DNA of 64,000 nucleotides from a virus. This document shows, piece after piece, positions 54,694 to 64,000 of this stretch. Below the pieces are notes generated by a model that saw only the letters and a program-made list of their open reading frames with translations, was not told the DNA's origin and did not search any database. The stretch's first letter is position 1. Every line of letters begins with the position of its first letter. A program made the position numbers and the translations under genes. The stretch spans positions 1 through 64,000 of the IMG/VR virus record IMGVR_UViG_3300027734_000045; one strand, 5' to 3'.

Positions 54694-57600
54694 GCATCCA
54701 AAACATAGTCCTACCTCTGTCTCTTCGACTTCGCATTGCCGAAATCGTATCCGAAAAGAACAACTCGGTACTTGCGGCTCGTCAGGTTCCGTTGACCGCT
54801 GCCTACGTGGTTGCCAGACGTGCAATCGCCCTGACGGCAAGCCTCGACCCTTCAGTTGAAGGCTACGTGGCAATCAAGGCAGTCACCGCCTTTACCACGC
54901 TTGCGATCGACGGTAGGACGTCCCTTACCGCAAGCAGCGGGTTAGACATCTACCGCGACGTGCTTCCAATTGGTCACCCTGAGTTTTCAAACGCGGCCGT
55001 CTTGCCAATTAAGACGCTTAGAGCTGCCCGCGCAGAATGGCTAGCCGCAGACCCACGAATCGCCGACGAGTACCGTCCGCTAGTTGCCTCTGCGTTTGGA
55101 GCGACTCCTGGCTCGCTTGAACAGCGCCACGCCCGTGCGCGTTTAGACCGCGTCGACTCTCACAGCGTGCCGCTCGACATCGTACTTGCTCCACTAATTG
55201 CCGCTGCTAGAAAAATTGACATCGCAGCTCTAAAGGCTCGTGTTGCTGACCAGCTCCGCGACCCACACACTGGACAGTGGATTGAGGAAGGCCACTTTGC
55301 GATGTTTGACCTAAAGGGTCCTAGCGGAAAGATTCGCAAGGTGTTCGGTCAACTTGTTGGTGGTAACGACATGCTCGGCTACGGTGAGATTCACGTGACC
55401 GATGACCCAGACCTCGGCACCGGTGTAGTCAAGGTAAACAAGGCTAACATTACAGCTGTAGGCGGTATGCTTACAGACGAAAACCTAGAAAAAGCAGGCG
55501 TTGACCCACAGGGCAAGCAGAGAGTTTACCTAAACACTGATGCACAGAGTCTAAACGACCTAGCTAAGACCATGGACGTCGCGCCTAGTGACTGGACCTG
55601 GGATGCAAACGAAGACAACTCAAACGGCAGCAAGGGAGCGTTTATCTCTGCCGACGGTTTCAAGGCCGTTCCTGTTGGCGAAGGCGGACAGAACGCCAAG
55701 ACCTTCGACATCTTTGACGCAGATGACAAGCCGATTGAAACTCTGCAGGGTGAAGGTTGGGGAAACATCCAGGGCGGTCTACAAAAGATTCGCCAGGACA
55801 TGGCAAAGAAGGTGGACGCAGGTAAGCCTGCAACCGAGAGCACCGGTACCGCGCAGATGATTCCTGCTGGAAAGCTCCAGGCTGGAGACAAGGTTGACGT
55901 GGCAGGCAAAGAGAACACCGTTGTCTCAGTTAGCAAGCCGTATAAATACAAGGTAAAGCCTACTGACCTAAAGCAGACCAAGTCTGGCTATAGAAACGTG
56001 GTAGACGTCACCCTTGAAGACGAGAACGGCGAGCGCGTCACTAAGCGCTGGAACCCTGCGACTGAAATCCAGGCTATTCGTCCAGAAGGCAAGGAAGAAG
56101 CTCCAGCAGTCGAAGGAGAAGTAGAACACGGTCTATCCGATACTTGGACCAGCGTAATGAACGGCGCGTTAGGCAAGCGCGAGCAGCAGCTGCGCGACCT
56201 TGAAAAGTCATTCCCGCCAGACGCCGCGGCAACCGCTGAAATGAACGAGTTAGCAGCGGCTAGAGCAAGAATCAAATCAGGAGTGGTCACCGAGGCAGAC
56301 CTTGAAAAGGTCAAAGAACTTCTCAGTCAGGAGGACGGCGCCGATAGCCTGTTTACAAAGCCAGGTTCAACGATATCCCAAATCGACAAGCTTCTAAAAT
56401 ACAAGTTTGGTAAAGACGGTGCTCCTAGGAGCATGAGCCAAGAGTCCGATGACGCCGGTAAAACTCCTATCGAACCTGGCCAGAAGGTTAAGGGAGGCGT
56501 TTCTGACCTTCTCGACGACTACGATAAAGAATTACAGAAGAGCGGCTTCGACGTAGGAATGCGCGACGGCACCTGGACATCAGCAGATGGCCGTTTGGAA
56601 CTCTCTTACGAGGATGACGCATGGAACGTCAAGTTCGATGGAGAACTAGCGGCTAAGGTCACCATATGGGAAGAAGACGAGAACGGTAAGTATTACGAAC
56701 CCGACGACGACAGCATCTATGAGTCAATTTTCGACAGTCTTTATGGCGAACTAACAAAGGACTTTACCAAGGAAGACTACGTCGACGACATGGTCAGCAG
56801 CGGCCAAAGATCGATCCAAGAAATAAAGGACCTTGGAAAACTTCCTGACGAATCTGATGAAGACTTTGGTGCAAGAATCAAGAAACTAGAAGACGGCCTA
56901 TCATCTTTAGAAAGCTACATACGCTCAGATGACTTTAAGTACCTTCCAGATTCAATGAGAACAGAAGCCTATGGCACCTACACTCCGGGTACCAAAGCCT
57001 CTCCTATGGAACAAAAGCTAAACTCGCTATTAGAGTCTGCAAGACACGCTGGTTATAAGTCTCGTGAACTGTATTTGAAAGATCTCTTCGCTAAGAAGAA
57101 GGCCGAAATAGACGAAGCTAGTAAAGCTACAGGACCTTCACCTGATGCTGCCGCTGAAGGCAAGGTGAAGGCCAAGAACAAGGCCGAGGCAAAAGGCAAG
57201 ATGGCCGAGCCTGCCACGGACGCGCAAAAAAACTACGTAAAGGCAATGCTGAAGAACCCAGCAGTTCCAGACGATGTTCGCTCTAGAATTCAGGCTGACC
57301 TCGATGAGCAAGGCGACGCGATAAACAAGAACGACATCGGTCTTCACATCGCTGAGCTAAAGAACTACCCGAGCAAGAGTCTGCCGACAGACAAGATGTA
57401 TAACTCGATACAGCGTGAGCTCTACGCCCGCGGAGCCTCTCCTGAAGAAGTCGATAAGATTCTTGCTGACCTGCCTAACATGGACAAGAAGCAGGCCTCA
57501 GACCTAATCGGTTCGCTGAAGGAGAAACCAGACCTTGCCGGCGAAGAGGCAACTAAAAACGGATTTGAAGAAACCACCAATGAGTCTGATAAGTACGATG

Positions 57601-60600
57601 GTCAGCGCCGCTGGACGAAGGTTGAAGCAGGTAAGCGAACTACAGTTCTGCTAAACGGTGATGGCTGGAGAGTTAATCACCAAAGCAACGTAGACCCAGC
57701 AACTGGAACCTGGAACGACTCGCAAATGCAGTCGATAGACCACGACTCAGAAAAGAGTTCCAGCGCCGACGACGTGTTTAAGAACGCGGCTGACACCCAC
57801 GAAACTCTCGGAGCCAAGGAAGAGCTTCCAATCGACGAGAGTGCTGTTGCCGCTGACGTAGCCGCAGAAGTTAAGGAGCTTAGCGACAAGCAAAAAGAGC
57901 CTGCCACCGATAAGCAGCGCGCGTTTGTTGATAGTCTTCTTGCCAACCCAAAGGTTCCAGCCGACGTAAAGAGTGACATCGAGTCTAAACTTGCCGCAAA
58001 GCCAGACATGAACAAGGCAGAGATTGGCGAGATTATTGGTGCCCTAAAGAAGCTCCCTGGCTCAGACGCACCTACCAGTAAGATGCTCAACTCAGTAAAG
58101 CGCGAGCTCATCGCACGTGGCGTTCCAGTCAACGAGGCGAATGAGACTAGAGCTAACCTAGACGGCATGAGCAAGAGCGAGGTCTCAGACCTAATCAGCA
58201 AGCTAAAGAGTAAGGACGATGCCGCAGGAGCTCAAGCAGCGGCTAACGGCTTTGTTGAGGCCACCACTCCAGAGGACCAGGCAGGCGGAGTTCGCAGGTT
58301 CAACCTACTTGGAAGTGACGATGAGCTTCTAGCTGCACTTACGCTAGACGGCGAAGGCTTCACCGTGAACCGCAAGGATGAGAACGGCGAGGACGACGAG
58401 TTGTTCCTTGGTCGCAACCTAGGTAGCTTTGAGAGAATCGCAAACGCGGCTAAGGCTGCGCAGGACCTAAAGAACACAGACGTCACTAAGACTCCTGGAT
58501 TCGACAGTGAGTCAGACAGAGAAAAGAAGATTGCTACGGCTACGTACAACAGACCTGGAGACAGTGGCACCTGGATGGAGGGCAAGACTCCAGATGGACA
58601 GCGCGGTTGGTCGTACTACGATGCCGATGGAAATGTTACTGAGGTAACTGAAAATCCCGATGGCTCATTTACTAGACGCAGCAGCGACGCCCCTGAGCCT
58701 GTCACCTTTGATAGCGTAGACGAGGCGTTCTCGCTTGACAGTAAGCCAAGCGACACTGGCAGTAAGATGTCAGACTTCCAGGACGACTTTGACGACATAA
58801 TCGAGGCGGTTCAAGGACTAGACTTGTCAGGAGACGATGAGTCAAGCGACGACACTCCTGCGTCAGACCTAAAGAACTACGTGTCTAATCAAGTTACGCA
58901 AGCGGAAGAGCTCATCAAGAAAGGTGACCTTCTCTCCGCGCAGGCCTCGCTGGCCCTTGCCGCGGCTGACGCAAACGATTCAGACGTCCCTGGAGCAGAT
59001 GAGCTAGGAGACGCGCTGAACAACGCAGCTAAGTCGATAGCTGACATTAGAGAAGCGCAAAAGGCACTTGGCCAAGGTAGTGGCGGCGGAGATGAGCCTC
59101 CAAGCACTAACGCTCCTTCGTCTGCAGGCGACGACGACTTTGAAAACAACGTACGTGACGTCTCTGGCGACATCATGAGCATAGGCGAGGAACTAGACAA
59201 GAACCTCAAGAGCTCTGCGATAAACGCCATAGAAGAGCGCGAGGTTGCAGACGGTAGAACTATTCTAAAGAACGCAGAAGACTCAATGGGTCAGGCGCAG
59301 GAGGCACTTGCCGCTGGAGACACTGAGACTGCAAGAAAGCTTATCGACCAGGCAGCTAGTCAACTAGCCGACGCGTCAGACGTCTTCGAAAACATCTTGG
59401 ACCAGTCCGATGAAGGCAAGGCGGTAAGAAAGCTTGGAAAGAGTGCCGGTGACCTCGCTCTTAAGATAAGAGAAACTCTTCTTGATGGACAACCGCGAGG
59501 CGGAGGATCTGCCGGTGACAGAATCTTTGGCAAGGCTGGAATCTCCGATGACAGAATCATGCAGGCCATGGAGGACGTTGACGACTGGGTGGCATCCGAG
59601 AAAGGCAACGAGGTTTCTGGATGGGATAACAAGGTAGGCAACCTAGACCAGATGATTTCTAGTTTCAACGACGAGCCAGAGGCGCGCATGCAGAAGACCG
59701 CAGAGGCTCTGTACGAGCTAGGTCGTGAACTTGAAGACAATGGCTACAAGGATTCTGCGAACACCTTGTTCGACATGTCCAAGGCACTTTCAGACGAGTT
59801 CTACGGTGACTCTGACGAAGACGAAGACGAGACCTCCACTTCAGGCACTGCAGAGTACGCGCCGGCGACAGACTGGACTCCTGCTGAGAACGGGTTTAAC
59901 TTTACTGGCGGAGATGAGCCGGGAGAGGTCTCAGCAGCCTTAGCTAAAAAGAAGAAAAAGGTAGAAGACCTTATCGCAGATGGCGACTACGGAGGCGCGC
60001 TAGACGAGCTCTTCGACGGAGCGGCGAGCATTCCAATGAGCCGCGCCATGGAAGACGACCTCTCTGGATCGTACGACGGCATTCAAGATGGAGACGTCTT
60101 CTACCAAAACGCCGATACCATAGTCTATAAAACCAAGGATGGTCGCTGGAGAGTCTACTCTAAAGACGAGACGGACGGGTTTATCGACACCGGAGAGCCT
60201 GCCACTGACCAACTAGCCGACGAGCTTCTTAAGGAGATGATGGCGCCAAAGAGTGATTGGACACAGGCAAGATTCTATGACCCTCGCCTAAATGACTTGT
60301 TCCACGCCAACAACGCGCCTGGCCCGAGCGGAAACCCAGCTAACCACACGAGTACTCCTAACTACAAGATTAGCTTCGACGGTCTTCGCATGCCAGACGA
60401 CTGGGCAGGTGACCTTGGTCTTCCTGAAAAGGGCGAGGAAGAAGAACCTTACTCTGACGGTGAACTAATCGACACCTGGCTAAAAAATAACGGTCTAGAT
60501 GAGCTTGGCGTAAAGTGGGACCCAAGCTCAACAGAGACTACGTTTGGCGGAGCAAACGTCAACTTTGAGATTCCTGAAGGTGCCAAGGACAAGTTTGGCG

Positions 60601-63600
60601 AGGCCTACTATGGAGAAGGTGCCACCTGGAAGGACCTCGAAGACGACGAGATTCCAGAGGCCATCGAAGGCGGAGAACCCTCTTCATCAATCTATTCAGA
60701 CACCGAGAAAGCTGCGATGAATCGCAATATCGGCGACAGCGTAGTAGTAGTTGGTAAGAAGGGCAAGGAGAAGCCTGGAAAGATTATCGGCGTCGTACCT
60801 AGTTCTATCGGACAGTACATAGTAGAGCACGATGATGGAAGCACCTCTCTTCCTTGGTACTTTGACCTCAAGCCAGAAGGCGCAGAAACTCCTTCCGCTG
60901 ACAAAAAGCCTACAGAGGCCAGATTCAACGGCAAGATTGGCGACAGCGTAGTAGTAGTTGGTAAGAAGGGCAAGGAGAAGCCTGGAAAGATTATCGGCTA
61001 CGTACCTGGCTCAATCGGGCAGTACATCGTAGAACACGATGACGGAAGCTCCTCTCTTCCTTGGTACTTCGACATGAAGGCAGACGGCTTAGAAACTCCT
61101 TCCGCAGATGGAGAAGGTACTACAACCTCTCCAGCAGAAACTGAGAAACCTAAAAAGGGTAACCAGATTGGCGAACGTATCGTCGTGATTGGTAAGAAGG
61201 GCAAGGAGAAGCCTGGAAAGATTATCGGCTACGTACCTGGCTCAATCGGGCAGTACATCGTAGAACACGACGATGGAACAACATCTCTTCCTTGGTCCTA
61301 CGAAACTAAACCTGAAGGTGGAGAAACTAACCTAGGCTCAAGCGGCAGAAGCTCCGAGCAAGTGGCTAGAGACGCAGAAAACGCTAAGAAGACTGCGAAC
61401 GAGCTTGCCGCGGAGTGGAACAGCAAACCTTTCCCTATCGCAGACCCAGACAGTCTTGCCAGTGAAGAGTCTCTCACTAAGATGAGAAACATACTGCTAG
61501 ACGGCGCAACCAACTCTGATTACTTTGGTCCAGCGTTGAAGGCAATAGACGACCCAAATCTGTCAGGCACCGAGAAACTACAAAGAATCGCTGACGCGCT
61601 AACTGAACGTGGAGTTGGCTCTGATGGAAAAGGCGTCGACCTCCCTAATGCAAACCCTGGACTTCCTCTAAACGGAGACTACTCTGGAAGAGAAAAGGCC
61701 TTGTGGGCTAAGTCAAACATAACAAGGGCGCTAAATCTAAATGGAATTTTCTCTACCAAGGAAAAAGAAGCAGGAAAAGATAAGCTAAGTCCTAGGCTAC
61801 AAAAAATCGTTGACGCAGAGCTAAAGAAGCGCAGTGAAGGTGACGAGGGCAACGAAGGTACAGGTGGTGTCGACCCAAAAGTACCAAGCCCTAGTAAGCC
61901 AGGGGGAGGTGGCGCAGAGGCTAGTACCAGCGAAAACTCCTCGCCGGAGCTCACGTCAAAGGTAGAAGGAACAAACGCGCAGCTCACAAAGCGCTTTGCC
62001 TCTCGCGACGAACGAGACGCCTGGCTAAAAAGCATTCCTAAAGGAGCAGAGGCCGGAATTGCAATATCTATATCCAGCCCGACTGACTTTGATTTTTACA
62101 ACAAAAAGCGTGAACACTACGAAGTAAAAATCGACTTCGACACGCGCACCGAGGGGCTAGGCGTGCCTAAGGGGTTAGGCGCAGGTAGAAAGAAGGCTAT
62201 CGAGTGGGCCGAAAAGGAAGGATTCGATCTCTCTGAGGGAGAGCACAGCAGCGAATCCCTGGTTCCAAAGGTTAACGTTGACGACAAGATTACAATGTCC
62301 AACATTAGATTTGATGACAAGATCGACCAAGCCGAAAAGATTGAGGCTAAACTAAAGCCTGGAGAAGAAAAGGACTCAGCGAGACTTAGAATTAAGTTGG
62401 CTAGAGACAAGATTTCTAAGGCAAGAAAGGCTCGCCTAGACGGAGACCTCGAGGAAAGCGAAAAGCTAACTGAGGAGGCCTCGGCCGAGCTAACCGCGAT
62501 GGCTGAGGACATAGAAAAATACATGGTTAGCCCAAAAAGCCAAGACGCTAAGTATGGATTAAAGAACAAAGAGATACGAGAAGACGCAGCAAAGCTAGCC
62601 AAAGCAGTCGAAGCAGTTACGGCAAAAAGTAGAATAGCCTTTGCTGAAGAAAAAGAGGCTAAGTCGACTGAGTCTTCTGCATCTAGCTCAAGTACCATAA
62701 CAGGCGACAAGTACAAGAAACTTATCGACAACGCGTACGAAAAGTACGACCCGGGAGTAGCTCAGCACAGCTGGGACACAAAGGGAATTGGCGAGTCAAT
62801 CATGTCTCACCTTACCGGGATAGCTGACGACATCAAGTCAGGCAAGGAACTAGACGCCAAGGACGCCGCAAAGAAGATGCGTCAGCTTGCCTCGATGTAC
62901 AACGAACTTGCTGACGCAGCAACTGGCAGTGAGGGAGAAGATGGAGCTGAGTGGAGCACAGACGACTCCTCGATACAGGACCTTATCCAAGGTGCCCAAG
63001 AACTTGAGAAGCAGGCTGACCTGCTTGACCCTAAGGCGGTCGATAGCCCAAAAGCTGAAGCGCCTAGCGAACCTGACAGCGGTGAAACACAGGAGCCTAT
63101 TTCAGTAGACAGTGTACTTACAGATGGAAGTTTAGCCAGCAAAATTACAAAGAACGCAGACATGGACGCAGCTGAGCTCGAGCAGCTGAGCACCAGAATA
63201 GCTAAAGAGTTAGAGAACAATCCTCAACTAGCCGCGGTGCTAAAGCTTAGTGGAGATAGTCCTATTCTTAGCGCCCTTGAAGAACTAAACTCCTCTAATG
63301 GAGAGTCTTCACAAGGTTTAGAAGGCGACCTCAACGTTCTAAGAGACACCCTAGACTCTACAATAGAAGACAGCGAACTAATAGACTCGCTAACTAGGCT
63401 GCTAAAGAGCGTAGAAAAGAAAAACAACACCAAGAACCTAACTGGTTTTAAAAAGATTAGCGAGGCCAAGGGCTCTAACCCAGGTGGAATCTACGAGGAC
63501 CCTAAGACAGGCGAGCGCTTCTACGTAAAGTTCCCTAAGTCAACACTTCATGGCGAAAACGAGGCACTTGCCTCAGCCATCTACGAAGAGCTAGGTGTAC

Positions 63601-64000
63601 GCTCAGTCAAGGTCGAGCAGGGAGAACTTGATGGCAAGCCTGTCACCTACACCAGGATGATAGACGGCGCTAAGAGTGACCTAAAGGATAAGCTATCAGA
63701 CAAGTTCTACATGAAGCAGCTGCAGGAAGGCTTTGCGGTTGACGCTCTTCTTGCCAACTGGGACGTGGCCGGCCTAGAGTACGACAACGTGGTATCTGAC
63801 GCAGAGGGACTTCCTGTTCGCGTTGACCCAGGAGGCGCGCTTCTGTTCCGCGCTCAGGGAACTCCAAAGACAGACGACCAGTTCAATGAAAACGTACCCG
63901 AGCTGGACACCTTTACCGACAAGAACAGCTCGCGTCCTGCCGCCAAGATATTTAGCTCGATGACTGCAAGTGAAAAGTTGGACTCCGCGGTAAAGCTTAG
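54690..64000 (+). CDS. giant multi-domain structural protein (partial, 3' end outside window)
   Basis: A GTG overlapping the previous stop (GTGA) opens a frame that I checked at many points to the window edge: at least 3,103 codons. Recognised parts: an N-terminal head-protein-like segment with RDPHTGQWIEEGHFAMFDLK (about 185-205); two copies of a PATD.Q..FV..LL helical domain (about 841 and 1071); acidic helical repeats (about 1400-1700); three KOW/SH3-like repeats (VVVGKKGKEKPGKIIG, about 2013, 2083, 2159); and a HipA-like kinase domain at the end (YVKFPKSTLHGENEALAS, LLANWDVAGLEYDNVV, RVDPGG). Head-associated or injected protein is inferred. Confidence 0.85.
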   Translation, partial: MSIQNIVLPLSLRLRIAEIVSEKNNSVLAARQVPLTAAYVVARRAIALTASLDPSVEGYVAIKAVTAFTTLAIDGRTSLTASSGLDIYRDVLPIGHPEFSNAAVLPIKTLRAARAEWLAADPRIADEYRPLVASAFGATPGSLEQRHARARLDRVDSHSVPLDIVLAPLIAAARKIDIAALKARVADQLRDPHTGQWIEEGHFAMFDLKGPSGKIRKVFGQLVGGNDMLGYGEIHVTDDPDLGTGVVKVNKANITAVGGMLTDENLEKAGVDPQGKQRVYLNTDAQSLNDLAKTMDVAPSDWTWDANEDNSNGSKGAFISADGFKAVPVGEGGQNAKTFDIFDADDKPIETLQGEGWGNIQGGLQKIRQDMAKKVDAGKPATESTGTAQMIPAGKLQAGDKVDVAGKENTVVSVSKPYKYKVKPTDLKQTKSGYRNVVDVTLEDENGERVTKRWNPATEIQAIRPEGKEEAPAVEGEVEHGLSDTWTSVMNGALGKREQQLRDLEKSFPPDAAATAEMNELAAARARIKSGVVTEADLEKVKELLSQEDGADSLFTKPGSTISQIDKLLKYKFGKDGAPRSMSQESDDAGKTPIEPGQKVKGGVSDLLDDYDKELQKSGFDVGMRDGTWTSADGRLELSYEDDAWNVKFDGELAAKVTIWEEDENGKYYEPDDDSIYESIFDSLYGELTKDFTKEDYVDDMVSSGQRSIQEIKDLGKLPDESDEDFGARIKKLEDGLSSLESYIRSDDFKYLPDSMRTEAYGTYTPGTKASPMEQKLNSLLESARHAGYKSRELYLKDLFAKKKAEIDEASKATGPSPDAAAEGKVKAKNKAEAKGKMAEPATDAQKNYVKAMLKNPAVPDDVRSRIQADLDEQGDAINKNDIGLHIAELKNYPSKSLPTDKMYNSIQRELYARGASPEEVDKILADLPNMDKKQASDLIGSLKEKPDLAGEEATKNGFEETTNESDKYDGQRRWTKVEAGKRTTVLLNGDGWRVNHQSNVDPATGTWNDSQMQSIDHDSEKSSSADDVFKNAADTHETLGAKEELPIDESAVAADVAAEVKELSDKQKEPATDKQRAFVDSLLANPKVPADVKSDIESKLAAKPDMNKAEIGEIIGALKKLPGSDAPTSKMLNSVKRELIARGVPVNEANETRANLDGMSKSEVSDLISKLKSKDDAAGAQAAANGFVEATTPEDQAGGVRRFNLLGSDDELLAALTLDGEGFTVNRKDENGEDDELFLGRNLGSFERIANAAKAAQDLKNTDVTKTPGFDSESDREKKIATATYNRPGDSGTWMEGKTPDGQRGWSYYDADGNVTEVTENPDGSFTRRSSDAPEPVTFDSVDEAFSLDSKPSDTGSKMSDFQDDFDDIIEAVQGLDLSGDDESSDDTPASDLKNYVSNQVTQAEELIKKGDLLSAQASLALAAADANDSDVPGADELGDALNNAAKSIADIREAQKALGQGSGGGDEPPSTNAPSSAGDDDFENNVRDVSGDIMSIGEELDKNLKSSAINAIEEREVADGRTILKNAEDSMGQAQEALAAGDTETARKLIDQAASQLADASDVFENILDQSDEGKAVRKLGKSAGDLALKIRETLLDGQPRGGGSAGDRIFGKAGISDDRIMQAMEDVDDWVASEKGNEVSGWDNKVGNLDQMISSFNDEPEARMQKTAEALYELGRELEDNGYKDSANTLFDMSKALSDEFYGDSDEDEDETSTSGTAEYAPATDWTPAENGFNFTGGDEPGEVSAALAKKKKKVEDLIADGDYGGALDELFDGAASIPMSRAMEDDLSGSYDGIQDGDVFYQNADTIVYKTKDGRWRVYSKDETDGFIDTGEPATDQLADELLKEMMAPKSDWTQARFYDPRLNDLFHANNAPGPSGNPANHTSTPNYKISFDGLRMPDDWAGDLGLPEKGEEEEPYSDGELIDTWLKNNGLDELGVKWDPSSTETTFGGANVNFEIPEGAKDKFGEAYYGEGATWKDLEDDEIPEAIEGGEPSSSIYSDTEKAAMNRNIGDSVVVVGKKGKEKPGKIIGVVPSSIGQYIVEHDDGSTSLPWYFDLKPEGAETPSADKKPTEARFNGKIGDSVVVVGKKGKEKPGKIIGYVPGSIGQYIVEHDDGSSSLPWYFDMKADGLETPSADGEGTTTSPAETEKPKKGNQIGERIVVIGKKGKEKPGKIIGYVPGSIGQYIVEHDDGTTSLPWSYETKPEGGETNLGSSGRSSEQVARDAENAKKTANELAAEWNSKPFPIADPDSLASEESLTKMRNILLDGATNSDYFGPALKAIDDPNLSGTEKLQRIADALTERGVGSDGKGVDLPNANPGLPLNGDYSGREKALWAKSNITRALNLNGIFSTKEKEAGKDKLSPRLQKIVDAELKKRSEGDEGNEGTGGVDPKVPSPSKPGGGGAEASTSENSSPELTSKVEGTNAQLTKRFASRDERDAWLKSIPKGAEAGIAISISSPTDFDFYNKKREHYEVKIDFDTRTEGLGVPKGLGAGRKKAIEWAEKEGFDLSEGEHSSESLVPKVNVDDKITMSNIRFDDKIDQAEKIEAKLKPGEEKDSARLRIKLARDKISKARKARLDGDLEESEKLTEEASAELTAMAEDIEKYMVSPKSQDAKYGLKNKEIREDAAKLAKAVEAVTAKSRIAFAEEKEAKSTESSASSSSTITGDKYKKLIDNAYEKYDPGVAQHSWDTKGIGESIMSHLTGIADDIKSGKELDAKDAAKKMRQLASMYNELADAATGSEGEDGAEWSTDDSSIQDLIQGAQELEKQADLLDPKAVDSPKAEAPSEPDSGETQEPISVDSVLTDGSLASKITKNADMDAAELEQLSTRIAKELENNPQLAAVLKLSGDSPILSALEELNSSNGESSQGLEGDLNVLRDTLDSTIEDSELIDSLTRLLKSVEKKNNTKNLTGFKKISEAKGSNPGGIYEDPKTGERFYVKFPKSTLHGENEALASAIYEELGVRSVKVEQGELDGKPVTYTRMIDGAKSDLKDKLSDKFYMKQLQEGFAVDALLANWDVAGLEYDNVVSDAEGLPVRVDPGGALLFRAQGTPKTDDQFNENVPELDTFTDKNSSRPAAKIFSSMTASEKLDSAVKL
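60729..61310 (+). repeat. three in-frame repeats of a KOW/SH3-like module
   Basis: GGTAAGAAGGGCAAGGAGAA and the bases around it occur three times (starts about 60729, 60938 and 61166), nearly identical in DNA. The encoded unit reads GDSVVVVGKKGKEKPGKIIG, then SIGQYIVEHDDG and SLPW. Near-identity suggests recent duplication. Confidence 0.88.

Noticed and set aside
57677-63469. Many minus-strand ORFs, some over 150 residues
   Set aside because: Antisense shadows of the giant plus-strand frame; Ser/Leu-rich composition is the complement of its Glu/Asp/Lys codons.

Overview
This window looks like part of a large double-stranded DNA bacteriophage genome that infects an actinobacterium. Evidence for a phage: a terminase large subunit followed by a portal gene, a collagen-like tail fibre, a lysis pair, and long runs of tiny tightly packed genes. 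Evidence for an actinobacterial host: a WhiB-like iron-sulphur protein, a DUF3039 protein, a ClgR-like regulator, a tmRNA whose tag ends AFALAA, and leaderless-looking starts. A low-to-mid GC (possibly freshwater) actinobacterium is a guess. Both ends of the window cut through genes, so the genome is larger than 64 kb. No capsid, tail tube, tape measure, DNA polymerase or integrase of the tyrosine type is visible.

Layout. 1-4.0 kb (minus strand): tail fibre and a small structural protein. 4.1-9.0 kb: nucleotide and regulatory genes (class II ribonucleotide reductase, zinc ribbon, WhiB, membrane protein, HTH, methyltransferase). 9.0-9.95 kb: RNA block with tmRNA, tRNA-Trp and two odd tRNA-like sequences. 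10.0-15.2 kb: a string of very small paralogous proteins, then metallopeptidase, serine recombinase, DNA methyltransferase and thioredoxin. 15.3-18.9 kb (minus): M23 endolysin, holin-like protein and a 961-residue secreted coiled-coil/PA14 protein. 19.1-23.5 kb: zinc-binding and unknown proteins, then a more GC-rich block with a CHAP-like protein that has lost its catalytic residues. 23.5-23.95 kb: an array of terminator-like hairpins.

24-42 kb is the accessory/early region. It holds about 45 small genes, most expressed from copies of one promoter module: an upstream box like TTTGCAAATGTGCAGC, then an extended -10 TGTTATAAT, then an AAGGAG ribosome site. It includes a MoxR-type ATPase paired with a VWA protein. 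42-45.6 kb returns to virion functions: secreted transglycosylase, peptidoglycan-binding protein, HTH/small-terminase candidate, terminase large subunit. 45.6-48.5 kb is an insertion of four minus-strand single-gene units, each with its own promoter and terminator, separated by long polypyrimidine low-complexity spacers. 49.3-64 kb resumes the structural operon: a second HTH protein, DUF1360 protein, portal, an 803-residue fusion with an intact Dps-type ferroxidase motif plus a ParB-like domain, and a single open frame of more than 3,100 codons that runs off the window and ends, as far as seen, in a HipA-like kinase domain.

How it works together (inference): the promoter module lets the phage express dozens of small host-takeover genes at once. 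RNR, thioredoxin and methyltransferase support replication. tmRNA and tRNAs support translation. Several secreted cell-wall enzymes, the M23 endolysin and holin candidates handle entry and lysis. The right end packages and builds the head with very large multi-domain proteins.
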